From: Balaenoptera acutorostrata
Lineage: Eukaryota; Chordata; Mammalia; Artiodactyla; Balaenopteridae
Assembly (NCBI RefSeq): GCF_949987535.1
Contig: NC_080082.1
Location: forward strand, 29,739,164-29,803,163
Reading direction: 5' to 3'
Length of the DNA: 64,000 nucleotides
Part shown: in pieces, positions 23,761-33,924 of the stretch
How the letters are laid out: the number at the start of each line of letters is the position of its first letter
Numbering within the stretch: position 1 is the stretch's first letter
Translations under genes and position numbers: made by a program
Notes under the pieces: model-generated
What the model saw: only the letters and a program-made list of their open reading frames with translations
What the model was told of the DNA's origin: nothing
The model's database searches: none

Positions 23761-25610
23761 GCCTCCCACCAGCACAGGCTGCCTCACTTTGTTAGTTCCT
23801 GCCGGTGGAGGCGGGGGTTCTGCTGTTCCTGGGTAGGCATTAGGTCTCTGAGGGCTTGAACCATTTCATTCATTTTTTTCATTCAACAGAAGTTTGTCGG
23901 GCACCTGCTACCACATTGCCAGGATCTAGCCCTTATCTTGGGCATTAGAAATACAGGCATGAAAAAGCCACAGTCTCTGCGCTCAATGTGCCCCAGTCTG
24001 TTTGGAAGACAGACCCACAAAGAGACAAATCACTCAACAACTCAGGATGGGTGATGTGCAGGGCTAGCAAGCCTAGGAGAGGGAGCTTCTGGCCAACTTC
24101 ACCTAAAAATTGGAACGTGTGACAAATGTGCTGTGTTTGGTGCCCTGGGCGCCTAGTACAGACTACCTTGCATACAGCAGGCACTCTCAGTTGGTGGCGG
24201 TGGCCAAGTGAGCGGACAGTGTCAGTGAAAGCCCCAGAATATCCATCTAGCTGATGTGTTCAATTGGCCATCTGGGGTGCTTTTAGTTTCAACAAATACT
24301 TATAACAATGGAAATGATGTGTAGCGCATGACAATGAAGCCCTTAGATGACTAGAGCTCCTGGCAGGCAGAAGTGGTGGTTAATACATCTAGGTGACCCC
24401 TGCAGAGCCTAGCACTGTACCTCATGCCAAGAGGAACCCAATAAATATTGCAGATTAATGATAGAACCTTCTGCTGTCTAGGGACACGCAGCCTCGGACA
24501 GTCATGGAGGAAATGCTAGACAGAGTGTCCTAGGTTCTCTTAGTCTGTCCTTCATTCCTCATCTCCCTGTCTGCTAAAAATACAGAGAATCTGCATTTCC
24601 TCCCTCCTTGAGTCCAAAGAGCCAGAATGCTTAAACCTGACCAGAAACTCTTGAGAAGCTGCAGCAGTCAAACGAGGAAAAGTTTCACCTCTGGATCATC
24701 TGTTTTCCATTCCTCACCCAAAGCAAGGGTCCAGAGTATACACTGAAGCAATCAGCAGGGTCCCAGACCCTATGGAACAAGGTCATGAGCTTTCCCTCCA
24801 ACTCCAAACGCTCACCCTACCTCCCTCTGACCCCCTGGAGTCCTGAGCCAGAGCCCCTGCCAGGCAGATGGCCCAGTGGATAGAAAAGTGTTTCGGTTGC
24901 TGGTGGCCCCCCCTTTGCCGACTTCTTCCTCTGGGTCATTTTCCCAGGCTCTCTACAGGGTACTCCTGAGCTCATTCCAGCAAAGGGGGCAGGTCTGAGG
25001 TGGTTTGGGCAAAAGCTCTCAGGAAGGAGTTCGGGCTTTAGGCCCCAGTATCCTGCCCCCTGGGCTGCTTCCCCCAGGACTCTGCCCCCTGAGTAGGCTA
25101 CAGTTGATTTCTAGGCTCTCATCCCAGGGCAGACAGTAATTGGTCACCCAGCAGGGGGAGGGGGAGAGAGCCTGGTTGCTGGACTAGGGTCTCCTCCAGG
25201 CCCTCCTCCCACTCCACCCTGCAACGTGGCCAGGACCCCGGGAGGTAGAGGCTTCATCCCAATCACCCAGGCCTCCTGTCTCAAGGACCAGGCCGGTTCT
25301 TGGTACCCACTGATGCAATCCCGCCTAGGCTCTGTGCTCTGGTCCCTCCAGCCAAAGGACCACCAACCTGAGAGTGGAGTTCTCTCTGCCACTAGCTTCT
25401 CTTTATGCGTCTCTGTTCCAGGGTTTCCGTCCCCAAGGGAGCAGTGCCTCCCAAGTGTCTTCAGGGTTCCCAAGTCCTTTATCAAACTTGGAGTGCTGGA
25501 GTTAGGGTCACCGTGGGCACTTTTGGCGCCCAGTCAAGAGCTCTCCAGATCTCCACCTCCCTTCCTGCGGACCATCAAAAGGTCAGAGTTCCTCACCCAA
25601 CCTGGTCCTT

Positions 25611-25764
25611 CCACGCATGCGCCTATCACTGTCCAAAGTCATGCCTCGATTTCCCTGTTCCACAGGGGACTCCTTTTTTCCGTGAGCCCACGCATGCGCC
25701 TATCACTGTCCAAAGTCATGCCTCGATTTCCCTGTTCCACAGGGGACTCCTTTTTCCGTGAGCC
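25611..25764. repeat. Two-copy tandem duplication, period 77 bp
   Basis: A 77-base unit starting at the 'cacgcatgcgcctatcac' sequence (25612) is repeated at 25689. The copies are identical apart from one T in a T-run and edge bases. It lies about 150 bp inside intron 2 from the exon 2 donor. Each unit holds CGCATGCGC (25614-25622, 25691-25699), close to an NRF1 core. Confidence 0.95.
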
Positions 25765-25907
25765 CTATCCAGTCCGTTCCTGCGTCCCAGACTTGCCCTT
25801 CTGCCTCCTCTTCTCCTCCCGTGTGTATCCCAGCTCCTCTCCCGGCCACCGCTGTGGACTTTAGGTAGCCTCCCAAGTACAAACCCCCAGCCCGTCAGGG
25901 GGCTCAC

Positions 25908-26181
25908 CTCCGCCGTTCTTGTAGCAGAGATAGGGGAAGCGCCACACGTTGGCCAGGTCTACGGCGAAGCCGACCACCGACAGCAGGAAGTCGATTTTCT
26001 TGCCCCAGGTTTCCCGGGGCTGCTCGTCGCCGTCGCGGGACGCCAGGAGGCACTGGACGCCGTTGCGCTCTTTCACCACCAAGAGTTCTGCAGCTTTGCG
26101 CTTCCGCTGGGGCTGCTCCGACCCCGGGCCCGCCCCGCTGTTCTCAGGCTGCACCTGCGGGTTCATCCGCGCCAGAAGCAT
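25908..26181 (-). CDS. SLC6A2: NET coding exon 2 (first coding exon), residues 1-91 plus first base of codon 92
   Basis: This exon encodes the cytosolic N-terminal tail and TM1 of the Na+/Cl--dependent noradrenaline transporter. I start at the ATG at 26181-26179 (MLLARM) because it agrees with the known NET N-terminus. An in-frame ATG 14 codons upstream (26223) lies in the 5' UTR and is probably not used. Asp75 in the stretch [15 protein letters not shown] is visible; in this family that TM1 aspartate contacts the substrate amine, and this unwound segment also contributes to Na+ binding. The tail includes the conserved RETW motif (residues 56-59, intracellular gate). The exon ends in AAC GGC GGA G with donor gtgagc (25907-25902), phase 1. 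Residue 30 is Ala where human NET, as I recall it, has the phosphorylatable Thr30. Confidence 0.95.
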
Positions 26182-26235
26182 GGGTGCGGCTGGCGAGAGG
26201 GGAGTCGGTGATACTGGGACCACGCCGAGGCTCTG
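26182..26235 (-). other. SLC6A2: SLC6A2 5' UTR part of exon 2
   Basis: On the minus strand a pyrimidine-rich run ending tttgattccag gives a good acceptor (AG at 26237-26236) 54 bases before the MLLARM start codon. Together with the donor at 26746 this defines an intron in the 5' leader, a feature known for human SLC6A2. An upstream in-frame ATG at 26223-26221 lies in this segment. It would add 14 residues if used, but its context is not obviously better. Confidence 0.7.
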
Positions 26236-26746
26236 CTGGAATCAAAGGAAAAGACGCGGTCACTGGGCCCTTCCACCCTGCCTGCGCCTCCCAAGGCCTC
26301 CCGGGAGCGTTGGGATACTGTGGTCGGCGCGCGCTGAGCGGACGCAAGGTTCCTAGAAAAGGGCGCGCGTCTGTTGGAAAAATTTGGAAGCAGGGTAGTG
26401 GGGCGCCCGACACGCACGGCACTTCGAGGTGGAGACCGCCCCTGCCGCCCTAGGGATCCTGCTAGGCACCCCGCAGCTCTTCCCTCATTCACCCGCTCTC
26501 TCTTGTCCCCAAACGGCGGAGTTTGGACACGTCCAGGCAGAGGTTTCCCAGTGCGGTGACCCGGCCGGGGGCAGCTGGCTGCCCCCTACCCTCGGCTCGG
26601 GTCTGAGCCACGTCCGAGAGCCCCAGGAGTCTCCCCGGACACTTATTACCTCTGCACTTCAAACTCGCTGGCACCCTAGCTCTGCGCATCCCAACCTGGG
26701 CCTCCCCGGCACACCTAGCTCGGTTCCGCGCGCAGGGCGCACTCAC
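26236..26746 (-). other. SLC6A2: SLC6A2 intron 1 (5'-leader intron, 511 bp)
   Basis: This interval is bounded by a consensus donor GTGAGT (plus-strand ACTCAC, 26741-26746) and the acceptor at 26236-26237. It is GC-rich and part of the CpG island. The human gene also has a short intron of about this size in its leader, reported to be needed for full promoter activity. No repeat is seen inside it. Confidence 0.7.
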
Positions 26747-26749
26747 GTG
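26744..26749 (-). promoter_or_regulatory. E-box CACGTG across the exon 1/intron 1 junction of SLC6A2
   Basis: The palindromic hexamer CACGTG overlaps the splice junction: the exon ends ...ACAC and the intron begins GTGAGT. Published work on the human NET gene describes an E-box at this same junction acting in both transcription and splicing. Presence here is seen directly; conserved function is inferred. Confidence 0.7.
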
Positions 26750-26960
26750 TTCCGCGGCGACGGGATCCCTGCTGCCGTGCGCCCTGCCTTGCCTGCTCCG
26801 GACCCGCCTCGCCTCGCCTCGGCTCGCCAGGCTGTGGGGCGCGGGCTGGGGCTGGGCTCCGCCGCGTGGCGCTCGGGCGCGGCCCGAGGAGCGCTGAAAG
26901 CGCGGGGCGGCCGGCGGGGCGCAGGCTGGCTGGTTCTGACCGTGCCGGGTGGGGGCCGGG
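26747..26960 (-). other. SLC6A2: SLC6A2 non-coding exon 1 (5' boundary uncertain)
   Basis: The 3' boundary is set by the GTGAGT donor, the last exon base being 26747. The transcription start cannot be read from the sequence; the right-hand limit given is an estimate. The interval is extremely CpG-rich. Open reading frames across it on both strands are what GC-rich DNA gives by chance. Confidence 0.5.
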
Positions 26961-26962
26961 CT

Positions 26963-27050
26963 GGTAATGTAGCCTGCGCCCCAGGTAACGCGCCGATTGC
27001 ATTAACCCAGCGCCGGGCCCGCTCTGTCTGGAGCCTGTTAGCGCTAATGG
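26963..27050 (-). promoter_or_regulatory. Cluster of homeodomain ATTA/TAAT cores in the SLC6A2 proximal promoter
   Basis: Three TAAT/ATTA cores (26965-26968, 27001-27004, 27045-27048) stand out in otherwise very GC-rich sequence just upstream of exon 1. The human NET promoter is reported to be driven through homeodomain sites by factors such as PHOX2A and HOXA5. The motifs are seen; binding is inferred. Confidence 0.5.
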
Positions 27051-27554
27051 AGACTGACAGCGCGGCCGGGGATGGGCAGGGGCGGGAGCGCGGCGCGGGC
27101 TCGGGGGACGGCGGGAGTCCCGCTCCCGGCGACTCACGGGATCCGGGCGCCCATTCCCGTTCCAGCACGCACTGGGACACCAGACTCAGCTCCTGGGGGC
27201 ACCAGGCTCTGACCTCTGACTACGGGAAGAGAGCGAGATTCTCAGAACTAGGATCTGAGTCGCGTTTGAGAGGGGACGGGGAAAGGACTGGGGAGATCAA
27301 TGACGGTTCAGTACCAGCTCTGTCATCCGCCGCAGGCCACTTAAACTACCTGGCCGGAGTTTCTCCACCAACAAAATGGGAATATTCTGTTCAATGCCTA
27401 GGAAGGCACACTGAGGGCCTGCAGGCCATTGGGTGGGTTTTGTTTAGCTGGCTCGAATTGAAAGGTCACAACTGGGCACTTACTCCTTCATCTGTTTGTT
27501 ATGGGCAGGCTAGCAAGGGATTTGAGGTTGTGACCCCTGTTGTATGAGGCTTAG

Positions 27555-28230
27555 AGTCGCTATTCATTCATTTATTCACCCATTCATGCACCCCTTTGCT
27601 CACGTGTTCCTACATATGCCTTTTATGTGCCAGGCACTGTTCTAGGCTCTTGAGATACATTAGTGGACAACTCAGTCAAAAATCCCTTTAAAAAAAAAAA
27701 AATCCCTGACATGATGGTGTTTACAATCTGTCAGGGGGAGTCAGGGGAAAACAAGAAACATAACAAGTAAACACATTATTATATAGTATATCAGAAGGTG
27801 ATCTGTACTATGAGGGGATAGGGAGTGCTGTGTGGGGGGAGGGTGCAGTTGCAGTGTGACCAGGGAATTTGGGAAGGCGACGCTTAAACAAGTAAAGGAG
27901 TGAGCCATTTGGACCTGATATTCATTCATTCGTTTACCTATTGGTTAATTTATTCATTCATCGGTAGATGCTGATCACCTGCTATATGCCTGAAGCGTGC
28001 TGGCTGGTGGAGCTATGGAGATAGTCCCTGGCTTCAAGGAGCTCTCAGTCCAGTGTGTAAAGAGTTGATCACAAATCAGCGTGGTCAGAATTAGTTGTGA
28101 CCACAAGGGTGTGGAAATTGGGCGCAGCTGAATTAGCGAGTAAGGGGCGGGGTGGTGATCCAAGAAGGCCTCACAGAGGTGACAACACTTAAGCAGGATA
28201 GGTAGGAGTTTGAATAAGCCCAGGCACACC
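27555..28230 (+). repeat. Ancient interspersed repeat fragments
   Basis: Two blocks ('gtgccaggcactgttctagg' to 'atcccttt', and 'gcctgaagcgtgctggctgg' to 'tcagtccagtgtg') resemble the widespread mammalian 'cattcattcattcaacaaat' repeat. The family is not assigned. An A13 run lies at 27691-27703. Confidence 0.4.
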
Positions 28231-28249
28231 GACCTTTCTTTTGTTTAAA

Positions 28250-28575
28250 CATTTCAAGCTCAAACCCACCTCAGGACCTTTACACTTGCTGTTTCCTCTG
28301 CCTGAGTTGTTCAGGTCTCAGTTTGGTGGTCCCTTCCTGACCACTCAAATTGAAAGTGTATGCCCACTCTCTATCACATCACCCTATCATCCTGTTTTAT
28401 TCCTTTCATTACATCACTATCCAAATTTTAAAATTTGTTTATCTATTATATGTCTCCTCTTGGTGGCTTATGAGCTCCATGAGGGCAGGGACCTTGGCTG
28501 TCCTATACACTACCATATTCCTAATATCTGGAACATACTAGGGCATCAGTTATGTAAGGTGAATGAATTAATGGT
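28250..28575 (+). repeat. L2 3' end
   Basis: 'acctttacacttgctgtttc', 'cctctgcctgagttgttcag', 'tgagctccatgagggcaggg' and a terminal 'gtgaatgaatta' are typical of L2. Confidence 0.75.
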
Positions 28576-28794
28576 GGTGTATGAGGGTGTTTAGAGCATT
28601 TTCATCAGGGCGACCAGCATGACAGATGTCCTCTGTGAAGGATGCAGAGAGAAGAGAAAAGGAAAAATAGTGGGGTGGTGGGTCAGCCTTGGCCTTCTGG
28701 AGGCCGATGGTCAGAGAAAGGAGGAGGTTTCAGGAGGAAAGCCTGGGACCACGCCCATCAAGGACGTTCATCTCCTCTGACCCATGGACCATTT

Positions 28795-28945
28795 TGATAA
28801 GCCTGTGAGGAAAGCAGGAATGGAATCATCTTTCCATTCTGGGGGTCAGGAAACTGTGGCTGTGAAGTCTCACAGGTTGGAAGTGACAGAGTTGAAATGA
28901 GAACCCAGGTCTCCTGGCTCCCAGCCTGTGTCTCCTCCACCAGCT
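28795..28945 (-). repeat. MIR fragment
   Basis: 'ggtcaggaaactgtggctg' and 'gagaacccaggtctcctggc' fit reverse MIR. Confidence 0.4.
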
Positions 28946-29589
28946 TATGGATGGAGACACTCAGAATCTCTCTGGGAGTCATGTTCCCCTCCTGTTTTCT
29001 ACCCCATGTCCCATCCAACTGGTCCTGAGAATCCCACCTTTAAACCTGCTACGAAGCCCCATTCCCACTGCTGCAGCATCCCCACAGAGGGTCCCCACCC
29101 ATCGCCTTCCACTGCAGCAGCCTCCTCGCCGGTCACCCCGTGTCCAGTATCTTTCCAGCCACATGATATTCACCAGCTGCCAGAGCCTTTTCTAAAACTC
29201 ATCTGATCACCTCACTCTTCTGCATAAAACTCCTCTGAGAGACAACAACACATCAACGTGATTTAATTAACCCTGGATTTGAGGTAATTTTATTTTCTTC
29301 TTTATACTTCTCTTTATCTGACAACTTTTCTACAATGAGCATTTGATACTTATGCAATCAGAAAAAAGATAATTTCTTAAAATCTTCCGATCTTTCCAAG
29401 ATAATATCAAAACACCTTCAGCTGTACAGGCAAGATTCTGCCTGCCTATTTAACCACATCTCCTGCTATTCCAATTCTCTCCTCATTCTTCTTAAAATTC
29501 CTTTACCATCTCCAAAATGTGCTTTATTCTCCAGCAACATGAGAGATACTCAACTATTAATGGGTCCTTGAACACCTTGTGCCTTTTTA

Positions 29590-29850
29590 CACTTCTGGAT
29601 TTTTAAGTAGGCTGTCCATCTTCCTCTTGTCTACCTGGAGAACTCCTATTCATCCTTTAAAACCTCAGATGTCACCTCCACTGTAAAGCCTTCCCCGATA
29701 ACCACCTCCCACAAGAGAGTAAACTCCTCCTTTATATTGCTTTGTATTTTTGCCTAGTACTTTATCTGTGTGACTTCCCTACTAGGGACAAGGACAGTAC
29801 CTGATATATCCTGTTACATAGCTTGCACTCCAGAAATGTGTACACAACAG
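29590..29850 (+). repeat. L2 3' end
   Basis: 'cctttaaaacctcagatgtc', 'taaagccttccccgataacc' and 'gacaaggacagtacctga' follow the L2 3' end. Confidence 0.65.
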
Positions 29851-30053
29851 AACTAGGAGAGATCTCAATTGTTGGTTGGGTTTGGTGTCTTTGGCTGGGG
29901 TTTTTTCTGTTGGATTCTTCCAGAAACAGAACCTGAAACAAAGAATTGAATTCAAGAAGTTTATTTAGGAGGGGATACGGGAAGCACTGATAGAGGAGGG
30001 GGGAGGTAAGAAAGGGAAGGAACCCAACAGAGGGGATGTTAAAAAGCAGTTAC

Positions 30054-30283
30054 TACCAAATGTAAAATCGATAGCTAGTGGGAAGCAGCCACATAGCACA
30101 GGGAGATCAGCTCGGTGCTTTGTGACCACCTAGAGGGATGGGATAAGGAGGGTGGGAAGGAGACGCAAGAGGGAGGAGATATGGGCATATATGTATATGT
30201 ATGGCTGATTCACCTTGTTATAAAGCAGAAACTAACACACCATTGTAGAGCAATTATACTCCAATAAATATGTTAAAAAAAAA
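30054..30283 (+). mobile_element. Short 5'-truncated L1 tail
   Basis: 230 bases of L1 3' UTR ('gatagctagtgggaagcagc' to 'ccaataaatatgtt' plus A-run) are flanked by a perfect 13-bp duplication aaaaagcagttac (30041-30053, 30284-30296). It is the same subfamily as the L1s at 40306-42833 and 44828-45927. Confidence 0.92.
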
Positions 30284-31177
30284 AAAAAGCAGTTACGGCT
30301 GTGGGCAGCTGTTGGTCAGTCCTGCTGGGAACTTCTGGGAGACAGCATTCCCTCGGAGTTGTCCCATCCCCGGGCAAGGAAGCTGGAGTATTTATCCATG
30401 AAGGCTGCTCCCTTCAGCCTTCCCTGGAAGGGTGCTAACTTCCCAGCATTCCCAGCCTGTCTGGTGTGTGGGCTGAGCGACCTCCTGTTGCCAGAAAAAG
30501 GCTCCCATCAGAGTCCCAGGTACGGGCAGTAGGAAGCTGGTGGGTCAGGTCTGCATTGGCAGGAATAGTGGATGACGAGTGGTGTTGGTGAGGCAGTGGA
30601 AGTGTTCGCTACAGAGATGGAAGGAGACACCCCCCCCCCCATACATGCACATCACTGGAGGGGCCGCCAGCAAGTCCTGAGGGTTCCACTTTGTGGTTTC
30701 AGAGACTTCTGGAGGACAGCAGTGAGGATACCAGCCCGCGGCTGTGCTGAAGGGGAAGGCATCTCTCTCCATCTCTGGCCCAGACTCCCTGCCCCTCAGT
30801 TCCAAGAGCCATGGGGCCATGTGGCTTCTCTCTGTGCCCTGCCTCCTGCCCCTCCAGGTGGCCTGAGGGCAAGTGGGTGGGCAGGCGGCTGGAGCATTAT
30901 CAGCGCTAACGGGATCCCTGGGGAGGCGTCACTTCCACTTACCACGGCACTTGGTGACACAGGCCATGGGCACAAGGTGATGGCTGGTGCTGTCAGCCCA
31001 GCTCTGGCCATCTCCCTGCAGACACCAAGACCCTGACACACAAAGGCTGGTCTGGAGGTTATTTGGAATCCAAGTGGCTCGGTCCTGGAAGTGTCCTGAG
31101 GATACTATCAGAGCCTGCACCTCCATTGCACTGATGAGGAAAATAAGGCCAGAGAGGAGGAGAGGTTCGCCTGTACA

Positions 31178-31290
31178 TTTCCTCCCTTTCTTCTTTCCTC
31201 CTTCGTTCCTTCCTTCCCACCTTCCTTCCCTTCCTCCCTCCCTCTCTCTCTCTCTCTCTTTCTTTCTTTCTGTTTCTTTTTTTTTCATCG
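31178..31290. repeat. Polypyrimidine (TTCC/CT)n tract
   Basis: About 110 bases of C/T, grading from (ttcc)n to (ct)n to (tttc)n and a T-run on the plus strand. Confidence 0.9.
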
Positions 31291-31559
31291 TTTGATCAGG
31301 GGCATTAGACTGATGTCCTTGCCACTGACCTGCCCTGGGTCATTGGTCATTGGTATAGGTTAAACTGCATTTACAAATAGCAAAAAAGTGTCCTCAGTAA
31401 AAGACCCCTAGGAGTTGAAATCAGTCTCCTTCAGGACACCTCCCACTAAAGTCCCCCAGGTGTCCTTGAGGCTTCCAACCTACCCAGATGGGACTCAGTC
31501 CTTAGACTCTTCTCTATGGAGCTCCTACCCCACCTGGGACCACATCCAGGCGCTGGCAT

Positions 31560-32085
31560 TAAAGAGCGTCTATCCATCATTGACGATGGATACAACCATT
31601 TACATCCCCTGCCTGGATCTAAATGCAGACCAACATCTCCACACGAGTAATAAATGGCACCTGGAACTCCCATGTCCAAGATAGAATTCTTGATGTCCCC
31701 TTGCTGAGCTGCATGCACACCTGCTTCTCCTCATCTCCCTCACTCCAGGTGATGGCATATTTGTCTTTGTAGATCCTCAGAGGCCAAAAACCTTGGAGTC
31801 CTCTTTCTCACGTTCCCACAACCAATCCTACTGCAAACTCTGTTGGCTCCAAATCAGATCCCACCTCCACACCTCCAAGGTCACCACCCTGTTCCAGGCT
31901 ATGTCATCCCTCACCTGGATTACTGTGGCAGCCTCTGAATGGCCTCCCTCACTTCTCCCTTTGCCCCCTGAAGTTTAAGCTCTACACAGCCACCAGGAAG
32001 ACCTTATGGAAGCGAGTTCAGATCCTATTCCTCCCTCTCTCCAATGGCTCCCATCTCATTCAGAATAGAATCTGAAGCCCTTCCA
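31560..32085 (+). repeat. L2 fragment
   Basis: 'aaccttggagtcctctttct', 'cacctggattactgtggcag', 'ctctccaatggctcccatct' and 'cagaatagaatctgaagccc' follow the L2 ORF2 end/3' UTR. Confidence 0.7.
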
Positions 32086-32089
32086 CGGG

Positions 32090-32710
32090 TGAGATGGATG
32101 AATGAGTAAACCATCCTTTTGTGGATTTGCCAACACAAGCCCGGCCAAGCCTCGTGACCCTCTAAGGGATGGACAGAGGCACTGGCATGTGGGGTGGCAG
32201 AAAAAGCACAGGGCTGGGAGTCAGCACCCTGGGTCCTGACTCCTGCTCTGCTGCTTTCGGGCTTTCTGGTGAGGGCCAAGTCCATCAGCAAGATGGGGAG
32301 GGACAGTAGGAAGAAGAAAGACAGACAGAAGTTATGTCAGGAGTGGAACTGCGGAAGGAGAAAGGAAAGGAGATGTTCGAGGCAAAGGAACTCAGTCTCC
32401 TGGGAGGAGAGGAGGACCTCCCTCTTCTGCATGAGCCACCACATACCTCCTTTGGCCTGAGGTGGTCACGTGAGTTATGGGGACAGAGGACTCACACCTG
32501 GTTCATGTCCTGCTCCGAGGCAGAGGGGGGTTGAGGTCAGCTGACCAGGATGAGCCATAATCAGGCTGACACAAGGCCTCTGTCCATCATGGGAATGAAT
32601 ATCAGAGCAGGATGGGACCACAGAAACCTTCACGCCCGGGTGTACTCTGTTAGAAGACCAGACACTCCTTAGATAATCCGATGAATGTGGACTCTCCCAG
32701 AAATATGCAC
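32090..32710. other. Gene-free intergenic stretch
   Basis: I recognise no gene or repeat here except a weak MIR-like piece near 32,190-32,290. Confidence 0.5.
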
Positions 32711-33496
32711 GCACACACAGCATTTAAAATTTAGTGTGAAATTTCTCATACATAAGAAAAAGGGTATAAAATATATGAACAATTTATAGTTTAAGTAGCA
32801 GTAATATGAACATACAAGAACCCACCCTCTTGGATTAAGAAATAGACCATCTCCAATACCCTATGAGCCCCTGTGTGCCCCTCCTCTTACTACTCTCCCC
32901 CACTCCAAGGTAACCACTTTCCTGTATTTAGCAGCTCATTAATTTCTTTGTTTTTCTTCACAGTATTGTCACCTATGAATCTATTCCTAACAATATATTG
33001 TTTAGTTTTGTCCTTCTTTGAACTTTATATAAAAGGAATCATACTACAGATACTGTTCTGTGACTCCTTTGGCTTGAATACAATATTTTTGAGATTCATC
33101 CGTGATGATGGAGTTAGCTGTAGTTCACTCATTTTCACTGTTGTATATATTCATTCTATTGTCTGAATTATAACAATTTGTTTATTCATTCAGCTATTGA
33201 AGGACATTTGGATTGTTTCTAGTTTTTTAAATATTTTGAACAATGCTGCCTAGACACTTTTGTACAGACAGCTCCTATGCCCATGTGCAAGTTTCTCTAG
33301 GCTCTATACTTAGTGAAGTGCTGGTGTGCAGAGATGTGTCCGTTCAGCTTTATCAAATAATGTCAAACTATTTTCTAAAGTGGTACCAGCTGAAACTCTA
33401 ACAGTGTTATTTCTTCACTTCCAGTTTCTTTACATCCTCACCAACCCTTGGCATTATCTGGCTTTTATTTTCTACCAATCTTTAAGATGTGATTTT

Positions 33497-33618
33497 GGGA
33501 ATTCCCTGGTGGACCAGTGGTTAAGACTTGGCACTTCCACTGCAGTGGCCCAGGTTCAATCCCTGGTCAGGGAACGAAGATCCTGCAAGCCGCACGGCGC
33601 AGCCAAAAAACAAAAAAA
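33497..33618 (+). mobile_element. Short tRNA-derived SINE (CHR-1-like)
   Basis: The head 'gaattccctggtggaccagt', 'caggttcaatccctggtcag' and tail 'gccgcacggcgcagccaaaa' are flanked by the duplication aagatgtgatttt (33484-33496, 33619-33631). It lacks the long body of the other copies. Confidence 0.92.
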
Positions 33619-33886
33619 AAGATGTGATTTTAACATGCATTTCTCTGACTTCCAATGACCTGGACCATCTTTTCACATAAGTGTGGGTCATTTGTGTTTC
33701 TTTTTTTCTGTGACATGATGACATGTTGTCTGTGCAATTTTGTGTTGGCTTGTTTTTTTCTTATTGATTCACAGTAGTTCTTAATATCCTGGGCCCGAAC
33801 CTTTGTCACTTACGTTGCAAACATCTTGTCTTGGTTGTGTAAGTCTTTTTTCTCTGTATGGTGATTTTGATAGAGGTTATTCATTT

Positions 33887-33924
33887 TAATGTATTTTAAT
33901 GCAGCAATGCATTAAAATACATTA
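33887..33924. other. Perfect palindrome: 17-bp stem, 4-base loop
   Basis: The arm taatgtattttaatgca (33887-33903) is exactly complementary to 33908-33924 around loop gcaa. It lies inside the old L1 fragment but does not look like a normal part of it. Such a stem would be a strong AT-rich cruciform. Confidence 0.9.

Larger units (their letters stand above)
13672..25907 (-). other. SLC6A2: SLC6A2 intron 2 (12.2 kb)
   Basis: This is the largest intron in the window. It contains one SINE, several minus-strand MIRs, an LTR-like element near 18.6-19.3 kb and a 77-bp tandem duplication close to exon 2. Large parts (14.3-15.2, 16.4-18.6, 19.7-22.0, 24.3-25.6 kb) are moderately GC-rich single-copy-looking sequence with no exon or RNA gene that I can support. 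Confidence 0.85.
1..27000 (-). other. SLC6A2: SLC6A2 gene, 5' portion (promoter to coding exon encoding residues 215-261)
   Basis: This is the 5' part of the noradrenaline (norepinephrine) transporter gene, transcribed leftward. Four coding exons (25908-26181, 13540-13671, 12573-12810, 3953-4091) join with matching phases (1, 1, 2, 0) into 261 uninterrupted residues. That is somewhat under half of the ~617-residue NET protein: N-terminal tail, TM1-TM4 and the large second extracellular loop. The rest (TM5-TM12 and C-terminus) must lie left of base 1. A non-coding first exon and a CpG island lie at the right end. The transporter takes noradrenaline back into presynaptic terminals using Na+ and Cl- gradients. 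I see no stop, frameshift or broken splice dinucleotide in this part, so the gene looks functional here. Confidence 0.95.
25900..27170. promoter_or_regulatory. SLC6A2: CpG island covering the SLC6A2 promoter, exon 1, intron 1 and first coding exon
   Basis: CG dinucleotides are dense from about 25,900 to 27,165 and almost absent on both sides. The densest part (about 26,700-27,140) lies upstream of and across exon 1, where a CpG-island promoter is expected. No tandem repeat explains the composition. Confidence 0.85.

Noticed and set aside
26179..26223. Upstream in-frame ATG extending NET by 14 residues
   Set aside because: The known NET N-terminus begins MLLARM; the extra stretch is 5' UTR after the exon 2 acceptor.
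26429..27547. 372-codon open reading frame on the plus strand, antisense through SLC6A2 exon 1 and CpG island
   Set aside because: GC-rich CpG-island DNA has few stop codons by chance; minus-strand frames of 140-145 codons also cross it. The composition is Pro/Ala/Gly/Arg-rich with no recognisable domain or splice context.
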